From the NCBI GenBank assembly GCA_963578605.1, contig CAUZEA010000058.1, positions 1 through 35,325 on the forward strand: a stretch of DNA of 35,325 bases, given 5' to 3'. The notes beneath the pieces are model-generated. The model was not told where the DNA came from. It made no database searches and was given only the letters and a program-made list of their open reading frames with translations. Positions 29,928 through 35,325 of the stretch are shown here, one piece after another; position 1 is the stretch's first letter, and every line of letters begins with the position of its first letter. The position numbers were made by a program, and so were the translations under genes. The stretch is from JAKVCB01 sp963578605 (GTDB lineage: Bacteria > Planctomycetota > Planctomycetia > Pirellulales > Lacipirellulaceae).

Positions 29928-32900
29928 TTAATCAAGGTAACAAAACTCGCTCAGGTTCAGCAGCACGCGGCAACAGCTCGTAAGGCCATGCGTACGGGCG
30001 TAGCCCTCGAGTTGTTGGCGTTCGCGTTCGGTTAGTGAACGTCCAGTTACGAGTTGCATCCCCCGCTCGATTTGTTGCGGCAGCCTGGGACGCTCGCGTT
30101 GCAAGCGTTCACCAAATTCTCGGGACATCGCCAATATAAACTTGTTATTCATGAGCGACAGTGCCTGCAGAGATGTGAGCGTTTCATTGCGATTGGGTGT
30201 GCTCTGCGAGGAATCGGCACAGTCGAGTGTGGTCATAAAGGGATCGGGCTGTGAGCGCACAATGAAGCGGTAAATACTGCGCCGGTGTGATGTGGGATCT
30301 TCCGGATCGAACTTGTGGTATTCGTAGTGTGGTGAGTGCACGTTCTTCTCGAGCACGAACAAGTAATAGCCGGGGCCTCCCATCTTGTCGGCCAGCTGGC
30401 CACTCACGGCTAGTGTCGCGTCACGGATTTCCTCGGCTTCCAGTCGCCGGCGAGTCATCCGCCACAAATATCGATTGCTTGCGTCGATCACGGCATGTTT
30501 CTCGTGGTATTCCGACGTTTGCCGATAGACTGCGCTCGTTACAAGTAATCGATGCAGTTCCTTAAACGACTGGCCGCTGTCACGGAACTCAGTAGCGAGC
30601 CAATCGAGCAGTTCAGGATGAGAAGGTAGTTTCCCCATGCGACCGAAGTCGTTGGGTGTTGCGACAATTCCCTCGCCAAAATGGTAAAGCCAGACTCGAT
30701 TGACAATCGAACGCCAGGTGAGCGGGTGGTCGTGTCGTGTCAGCCACCGAGCGAGCGCCGCACGCCGATCACCCTCCCCGTGATCCGGATTCAGTTCAAA
30801 CCACGGCTGAACTTTGTCAGGAATTGGAATCGTACCAGGACGCATCACATCGCCGGGCGTTAAGATGTTGCCCCGATCAAGCAACCGGATTGTGCGAGGC
30901 TTGCCCATCGTCGGCTTGAACTCACTGTTGCTTTGGAAATGGGTCGCCGCCGCGTAAACCATGCGCCCAGCCGTTAAATCCAAAATTTGTGTTGTGGTTA
31001 CGGCGATCTTCTCCTCGATCTGCTCGCGAACGGCAGCTCGCTCCGGAGTGTTGATCCTGGCCAGGATTTGCCGATGTGTCGCTTGAACGACGGCAAGTTC
31101 CTTGAGGGCAGCAGGATCGGTTGCGTGAGGCCAAATGCCGTCAGCCAGGTTACTCCGCGCCCAGCGAACTGGCGCCTCGATCGAATCGGCCGCGGTTACA
31201 TTGCACTGGATCGCGATGTTCTTGCCGGTATTGTCGAAGACTTCAATCTCAGCGAGTGCGAAAATAAAGTCATGCTGGCGTTCGGGCAACTTCGTTGCCG
31301 TGACCCGGATAAAACGGACATTGAGACCACTGGTTTTGATTTCATAAGGGCCTAACGCCGGGTTGGGGAAATCTCTGCCAGTCTGGTCGTCCAGCGTGAC
31401 TGCTTTCTCAGCCGCTGCGAGGTCAGCATTCCCGCCAAACGCTTCGACACGAAAGCGAACCGGAAAGCCAAAACCAGCGCCAATGCCGGCGTAGTCGTCG
31501 TGGCAGGCATGCAAAATGACTTTGTCGACTTCGACCTCGTGGCCCAAGTCAACCTGTACCCACTTCTCGCTGGTGGCGTCTTTCACGACCTGACTGTGAT
31601 AGCCGTGGGCAGGATGTTTCGCGGTAGGATTGGTCTTTGGCTTGAGTTCGGCGACCCTCTTGGTGATTGCAGCGAACTCTTTACCACCCTCTTTCTTGAC
31701 GGTTTCATTGAGCTTGGCAAGTTCAGCCTTATGTTGCCCCAGTTGCGATTGCAGTTCGTACACCTTCTGTTCAGCTTCCGGGGGGACGTTGTAGGGACGG
31801 TCGGCTCGGTCGACGGCCGCGAACACTGCTTGCAAACTGTAATAGTGTTCCTGTGTGAGCGGATCGAACTTGTGATTGTGGCAGCGGCAACACTGGATCG
31901 TAACACTGTTGAACGTGTTCAGTGTGTTGCTCACCATCTCGTCACGATCGATGTGCCGTGCGATCCTACCGTCGATCTTTGTCTCCGGCAGCTCGGCATG
32001 CCCGATAAAGTCCCACGGTCCTGCTGCGATGAAACCCAGTCCCAGAATCCCATCCGGCTCACCGGGGAAAAGTACATCGCCGGCGATCTGTTCCTGCACG
32101 AAACGCTCGTACGGTTTGTCTTCGTTGAACGAGCGAATGACATAGTCGCGATACGGCCACGCATTCGGACGCAGCTTGTCTTTGTCGTAACCACACGTGT
32201 CTGCGTATTTTACCACGTCAAGCCAATGTCGTGCCCAACGCTCGCCGTAATGGGGTGAAGCCAGCAGTCGGTCCACCAATTGTTCATAAGCCTGTGGCGA
32301 ATCATCTGCAATAAATGCGGCGACCTGTTCGGGCGTGGGCGGCAGGCCAAGCAAGTCGAACGAAAGACGACGGAGCAACGTCCGCCGGTCTGCCTCGTGG
32401 GATAAGCTCATGTCGCGCTCTTGGAGCCTGGCGATGACGAAGTGGTCGACCAGTGTGCGGGCTTGGTGGAGGTTCTTCTTGAGAAGCGGTGGCACCGGCG
32501 GGCGAATGAGTGGTTTGAGTGACCACCAGTTCCTATTGGCCCGGAGGTTGTCTTCCAACCTGGCACCGGCTGGCCATTTGGCTCCCCCCTTCACCCACTC
32601 GAGAACCTCTGCGACCTGGTCGGCTGTGAGCGGATGGCTTTCCTTCGGCATCTTTGGGGCATCGCCCGAGATGGCTCCGATCAGCAAACCTGCAGCAGAA
32701 TTGTGAGCGTTGACAATCTCGCCACCATCACTTCCTGCCCGCATCGACTGCTCCGATTGCAGCGACAAACCGCCCTTGCGGTCGGTGTCGTTGTGACAAC
32801 GGATGCAGCGCCGCTCAAAAATTGGAGCGATTTGCTCAAGGAACAAATCAGCAGGCTCGACCGCTCGAGTGTCAACGACCATCAAAGCGGCAAACAGGAT

Positions 32901-32945
32901 CGGGAGGGCAAAAGGGAAGCGTGGCACTTGCGGTTTCAACCTCAA
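29928..32945 (-). CDS. PSD1 cytochrome/DUF1549/DUF1553 protein with inserted discoidin-like domain
   Basis: A 1005-residue exported protein. The start is TTG at 32945 after a basic n-region; no ATG or good ribosome-binding site was found nearby. After the signal peptide comes a planctomycete-type cytochrome c domain (CIRCH, 47-51). DUF1549 spans about 160-370 (RRLSFDLLGLPPTPEQVAAF, HWLDVVKYADTCGY) and ends with CCRCHNHKFDP, which contains a second CxxCH. A coiled coil follows (about 395-435). An F5/8C or discoidin-like domain comes next (WVQVDLGHEVEVDKVILHA to ALAEIEVFDN), then DUF1553 (about 700-960: NRVWLYHFGEGIVATPNDFG, SLMNNKFIL). The discoidin-type domain suggests carbohydrate binding. 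It is co-transcribed with the DUF1501 gene. Function is unknown. Confidence 0.93.
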   Translation of the reverse strand: MRLKPQVPRFPFALPILFAALMVVDTRAVEPADLFLEQIAPIFERRCIRCHNDTDRKGGLSLQSEQSMRAGSDGGEIVNAHNSAAGLLIGAISGDAPKMPKESHPLTADQVAEVLEWVKGGAKWPAGARLEDNLRANRNWWSLKPLIRPPVPPLLKKNLHQARTLVDHFVIARLQERDMSLSHEADRRTLLRRLSFDLLGLPPTPEQVAAFIADDSPQAYEQLVDRLLASPHYGERWARHWLDVVKYADTCGYDKDKLRPNAWPYRDYVIRSFNEDKPYERFVQEQIAGDVLFPGEPDGILGLGFIAAGPWDFIGHAELPETKIDGRIARHIDRDEMVSNTLNTFNSVTIQCCRCHNHKFDPLTQEHYYSLQAVFAAVDRADRPYNVPPEAEQKVYELQSQLGQHKAELAKLNETVKKEGGKEFAAITKRVAELKPKTNPTAKHPAHGYHSQVVKDATSEKWVQVDLGHEVEVDKVILHACHDDYAGIGAGFGFPVRFRVEAFGGNADLAAAEKAVTLDDQTGRDFPNPALGPYEIKTSGLNVRFIRVTATKLPERQHDFIFALAEIEVFDNTGKNIAIQCNVTAADSIEAPVRWARSNLADGIWPHATDPAALKELAVVQATHRQILARINTPERAAVREQIEEKIAVTTTQILDLTAGRMVYAAATHFQSNSEFKPTMGKPRTIRLLDRGNILTPGDVMRPGTIPIPDKVQPWFELNPDHGEGDRRAALARWLTRHDHPLTWRSIVNRVWLYHFGEGIVATPNDFGRMGKLPSHPELLDWLATEFRDSGQSFKELHRLLVTSAVYRQTSEYHEKHAVIDASNRYLWRMTRRRLEAEEIRDATLAVSGQLADKMGGPGYYLFVLEKNVHSPHYEYHKFDPEDPTSHRRSIYRFIVRSQPDPFMTTLDCADSSQSTPNRNETLTSLQALSLMNNKFILAMSREFGERLQRERPRLPQQIERGMQLVTGRSLTERERQQLEGYARTHGLTSCCRVLLNLSEFCYLD

Positions 32946-33029
32946 ACGTCTTGGCGGCGCATCGCGTCCCCACCAGTATAGCAGGGCGTTGTTGTCGAGT
33001 TCAATAAAGTCGTATCAAACCGACAGCAG

Positions 33030-33491
33030 CTACAGGTCGAAAGACCGTCCTTCGCGTTTTGTGCATTCCTGGCGGAGTTCGTCAGGGACCCGTACCGGCC
33101 GATTGGCCTGGTAGTCAAAGACGACAATTGTGGACATCGCGTCCACAGCAATCGCTTGCAGATTTTGGCTGTAGACCGCGTGCTCGATAATCATGCTCGT
33201 ACGCCCGATCTTGGTGACGCGGGCGCCGATATGCACCGTGTCGGGATAGTGCAGCTGACGGCGATAGTTACATGTGATCGACACCAGAATTGGACCAAGA
33301 CCGCCGGTATCCATTAAATTGCCCACTTGGCTCTGCTCGAGGTAGGCGATCCGGGACGTTTCGAACCAGCGGAATGGGACGATGTTGTTGACATGCCCGA
33401 AGGCATCTTGGTCGCCCCACTGGATCGGCAGTTCAACCACAACCGGGTAGTCACAGAGTTGGTCGGGTTTCATGCGTTGGTCAGGTTTCAT
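33030..33491 (-). CDS. Hotdog-fold acyl-CoA thioesterase (4HBT type)
   Basis: A 153-residue thioesterase. The fold is marked by QWGDQDAFGHVNNIVPFRWFE near the N terminus, with D29 as the likely catalytic Asp in the DxxGHVNN motif. ITCNYRRQLHYPD and VYSQNLQAIAVDAMSTIVVFD form the later strands. It should hydrolyse acyl-CoA or aryl-CoA thioesters in the cytoplasm. The start at 33491 is preferred because GGAG lies three bases upstream. A second ATG at 33473 begins an almost identical codon series, because the first 18 bases of the gene are duplicated in tandem. The large PSD1 gene starts 84 bases downstream on the same strand. Confidence 0.88.
   Translation of the reverse strand: MKPDQRMKPDQLCDYPVVVELPIQWGDQDAFGHVNNIVPFRWFETSRIAYLEQSQVGNLMDTGGLGPILVSITCNYRRQLHYPDTVHIGARVTKIGRTSMIIEHAVYSQNLQAIAVDAMSTIVVFDYQANRPVRVPDELRQECTKREGRSFDL
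33456..33491 (-). repeat. 18-bp tandem duplication across the thioesterase start codon
   Basis: Two adjacent units on the minus strand, ATGAAACCTGACCAACGC (33491-33474) and ATGAAACCCGACCAACTC (33473-33456), match at 16 of 18 positions. Each contains an in-frame ATG, so the protein begins with MKPDQ twice. The duplication keeps the reading frame. Confidence 0.85.
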
Positions 33492-34050
33492 GCACTCCAG
33501 TTTACCCTCTGGCGAGGGAGGTTGTGCAAGATGTCGGTAACCCACATGTGCGACTGGTGGGCAGCACGTTTGGTGGGTGGAATGGCGAGTTGACGCCGGG
33601 CGAACCAGCATTTGCCTTTCCGCTTTACCAATGGTGGTTACAATCGCTGCAAAAGCATGATTCGTGGGACACCATTTTGTGACCGCTGCTCAGCTCGACC
33701 AGGCGGTCAAGATTTGGGCAACGATGCGAAACCGATGCAGGACCGTTACGATCAGAATCAGGGGCCGATATGTGTCAAATAAATTGTTCGCATTTATCAA
33801 ATGTTTCTTGTGGAAATGGACGAGTTGCCAACTGCCGCCGACGCGTTGGCGGCAGTTGGCTGCCTGTTGCGAAAGAGCAGTCCGCGATGCGTTGCAAACC
33901 CCACCCTGCACCAGAAGTAGCCCAGGGGTAACAAACCGTGGTCTCAAACATGGGGGCCACGGCCTTTCGGGAAGCCGCCAACACCAGTCCTCCTATACTT
34001 ACTGCTTTTTAGATATACACTTTTCTGCTTCGACTCCGATTTGTCCTACC
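33492..34050. other. Gene-poor region with a 13-bp hairpin
   Basis: No gene is recognised. A perfect inverted repeat lies at 33827-33860: GCCAACTGCCGCC, eight-base loop, GGCGGCAGTTGGC. It has no T-run and no upstream gene on the plus strand that would need a terminator, so its role is unclear. A 150-codon open frame covers 33664-34116 but has no protein-like features, and it reads through this hairpin. Confidence 0.45.
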
Positions 34051-34067
34051 CAAAGGAGGCCTCGCCC

Positions 34068-34112
34068 GTGGCCGGTCCCTATCGACGCGAATTTTTTTTT
34101 GGGGGGGGGTAA
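34068..34112 (+). pseudogene. Short ORF with strong ribosome-binding site, ended by a T9G9 tract
   Basis: AAGGAGG (34053-34059) sits eight bases before a GTG at 34068. The frame reads GPYRREFFFGGG and stops at the TAA of 34110-34112, directly after nine T and nine G. A change of one base in the tract that opens the GTA frame instead would extend the product by 30 codons to a TAG at 34199. The strong ribosome-binding site suggests a real gene start that is truncated, or one whose length depends on the homopolymer. The peptide itself is not recognised. Confidence 0.3.
34092..34109 (+). repeat. T9G9 double homopolymer
   Basis: Nine T (34092-34100) are followed by nine G (34101-34109), three bases before a TTGACA box. 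Such tracts are prone to slippage in replication and also to sequencing error. The position allows an effect on both the short frame that runs through it and the promoter next to it. Confidence 0.9.
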
Positions 34113-34140
34113 TTGACATCCTGCTGGTGGGTGTTAAAAT
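34113..34140 (+). promoter_or_regulatory. Predicted sigma-70-type promoter before the sigma-54 activator gene
   Basis: TTGACA (34113-34118, perfect) and TAAAAT (34135-34140, five of six) are separated by 16 bases. Transcription would start near 34147, about 110 bases before the ATG at 34259. The T9G9 tract abuts the -35 box on its upstream side. Confidence 0.55.
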
Positions 34141-34258
34141 TTTCGGTTTGCATATGATATGTCTATTTTACCAAGTGAAAATAGGTAAATCCTGCCTGTA
34201 GAAAGGGTTCGTTCCCACCTGTCGAGGGGATCGTTCCTGTCCAGAGGGCCTGCCAGTG

Positions 34259-35276
34259 ATGGTTACACAATCGGTTGGGCGACCCGTTGCGCCGAGCAAA
34301 ATTGTTGGCGTTTCGGCGTGGACCAGGCAAGTCCATCAAGAAAATCAGACAAGTCGCCGGACATGATGCCAACGTGATGATTACCGGTCCCACTGGGACC
34401 GGTAAAGAACTGATTGCCCGCGCAATTCACGAGCAGGGGCTGCGATCTGACAAACCGTTCATTCCAATCAATTGCGCCAGCCTGACCGGCCCCCTTTTCG
34501 AGAGCCGGATGTTCGGGCATGAAAAAGGGGCCTTTACCGGCGCCCACCATGCTGCGGTCGGTTGTATGCGAGCTGCCGACGGCGGTACGCTCTTTCTGGA
34601 CGAGATTGGAGATTTGGAACTCGATCTGCAGTCCAAACTGCTCCGCGCGCTGCAGGAACGGGCCGTCATGTCTGTGGGTGGTACGGACGAGATTCCGGTC
34701 GACGCCCGGCTGATCGTGGCCACGAATCGCGATCTGAAACGCGAAGTGATCGCCGGTTATTTTCGCGAAGACCTTTATTTTCGCATTAACGTTATCTCGC
34801 TTACAACACAGCCTTTGCGACAACGACCGGAAGATACCGAGCTGCTGGTCTCGCGATTTCTGGCGACACTGGCTGTGCATCATGGCGTGCCGCTAAAAAA
34901 GTTAAGTCGCCAGGCCTTGCGGATGCTTCAATCCTACAGCTGGCCGGGGAACGTCCGCGAACTGCGAAATTTTGTCGAACGCGCGGTCCTCTTGAGCAAA
35001 ACCCAGGTGATTGGGGAAGACATTGTTCGACAATTCATCGACGAATCGGTTGTGGACTCGTGGGGTACTCGTGACGTGCCGGTAGGACGATTCGCAGAAA
35101 ACCACCGGTCCGAGCCAGACTATCCCCAACGTCGCAGCGAGCTGTTGCCAACCGGGTTGTCTGGCAGCGAGCGAACGACCGAAGTAGATCCGGGGTGGCG
35201 TGACCTGCCCCCACGGGTGAAACCAACGTTTAAGTTACATTCTTGGGGTTTTCCTTTAACTGCTTGTGGAGCGTAG
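34259..35276 (+). pseudogene. Sigma-54-dependent activator AAA+ domain, frameshifted and lacking its DNA-binding end
   Basis: The AAA+ core of an NtrC/PspF-type activator is intact: Walker A GPTGTGKE (34389-34412), the sigma-54 contact loop GAFTGA, Walker B GGTLFLDEIGD, an arginine-finger region YFREDLYFRIN and sensor II SWPGNVRELRNFVERA. From the ATG at 34259, with GAGGG ten bases upstream, the frame gives VGRPVAPSKIVGVSAWTRQVH, the usual lead-in to this domain, but it shifts near 34335-34350 to the frame that encodes IRQVAGHDANV. The C-terminal Fis-type helix-turn-helix is missing. After the core the sequence degenerates, and the stop at 35274-35276 lies in the loop of a palindrome. No receiver domain is present. 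A TTG at 34275 in the second frame would give a partial product. It is probably inactive for DNA-targeted activation. Confidence 0.72.
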
Positions 35277-35294
35277 CGGAACAAGCAGTTAAAG
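35254..35294. repeat. 14-bp perfect palindromic element
   Basis: Arms CTTTAACTGCTTGT (35254-35267) and ACAAGCAGTTAAAG (35281-35294) flank a 13-base centre that carries the stop codon of the activator frame. The size and perfect arms resemble REP-like or small mobile palindromes. It replaces the expected helix-turn-helix coding region, which suggests that it, or a rearrangement at it, truncated the gene. Confidence 0.7.
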
Positions 35295-35325
35295 GCAGCA
35301 TCGTCTCCGGGGCTGGGGCACGGTA

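Noticed and set aside
33664..34116. 150-codon open frame in the gene-poor region
   Set aside because: Low-complexity, Arg/Pro/Cys-rich product with no domain; it reads through a perfect hairpin and lacks a ribosome-binding site.
1..35325. CRISPR array, tRNA or rRNA genes, insertion sequences or a phage region
   Set aside because: No regularly spaced repeats, no tRNA-like arms, no rRNA similarity and no transposase or phage gene could be recognised on either strand. The only repeats are the short ones listed.
1..35325. Exosortase gene or sigma-54 (-24/-12) promoters linked to the PEP-CTERM genes
   Set aside because: No exosortase-like membrane protein is encoded here, and no GG-N10-GC element with the expected flanks was found upstream of the PEP-CTERM genes.

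Overview
The window looks like a chromosome segment from a planctomycete, probably near the Pirellulales. The evidence is a set of families that co-occur in that group: secreted proteins with a dockerin-like Asp-rich repeat (core DAADYTV) followed by a PEP-CTERM tail, a DUF1501 protein paired with a cytochrome/DUF1549/DUF1553 protein, a Gfo/Idh/MocA oxidoreductase with a Tat signal next to a DUF1080 protein, and frequent TTG starts. This is inferred from gene content; no rRNA or tRNA gene was found to confirm it.

Layout. (1) 491-5380: three tandem paralogous secreted PEP-CTERM proteins, with a promoter and a 22-bp tandem repeat ahead of the first and a strong hairpin between the second and third. 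(2) 5782-13089: accessory metabolic genes (SDR dehydrogenase, Gfo/Idh/MocA oxidoreductase, DUF1080 protein, SMP-30/gluconolactonase, PhyH-type dioxygenase, alpha/beta hydrolase). Rearrangement debris lies among them: a piece of an SMP-30 gene fused out of frame to a PEP-CTERM tail, and a beheaded alpha/beta-hydrolase gene under the 3' end of the intact SMP-30 gene. (3) 23440-13169, minus strand: a nearly gapless respiratory operon of about 10 kb. In transcription order it encodes a caa3-type oxidase (subunit II with cytochrome c, subunit I, subunit III), a six-helix membrane protein of unknown function, a dihaem cytochrome c lipoprotein, a Rieske protein, a cytochrome b fused to cytochrome c, a CtaG-type assembly factor fused to a polyferredoxin, and a small FixH/YtkA-like membrane protein. 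(4) 23893-28331: a short PEP-CTERM protein, a broken bestrophin-like gene, a flavin monooxygenase and a dockerin/PEP-CTERM protein. (5) 33491-28384, minus strand: thioesterase, large PSD1/DUF1549/DUF1553 protein and DUF1501 protein. (6) 33492-35325: a gene-poor stretch with a T9G9 tract, a good promoter, and a sigma-54 activator AAA+ gene that is frameshifted at its start and loses its DNA-binding end at a 14-bp palindrome.

How the genes fit together. The respiratory operon would carry electrons from (mena)quinol through the Rieske/cytochrome b complex, over several covalently attached c haems, to a caa3-type haem-copper oxidase. Its own assembly module sits at the end. The CtaG-polyferredoxin fusion suggests that reduction and delivery of copper for oxidase assembly are coupled in one protein; this is the most interesting functional idea in the window, and it is inference. 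The PEP-CTERM proteins would be exported and processed by an exosortase encoded elsewhere. The three-gene array plus the fossil tail near 7.1 kb show that these modules duplicate, recombine and decay locally.
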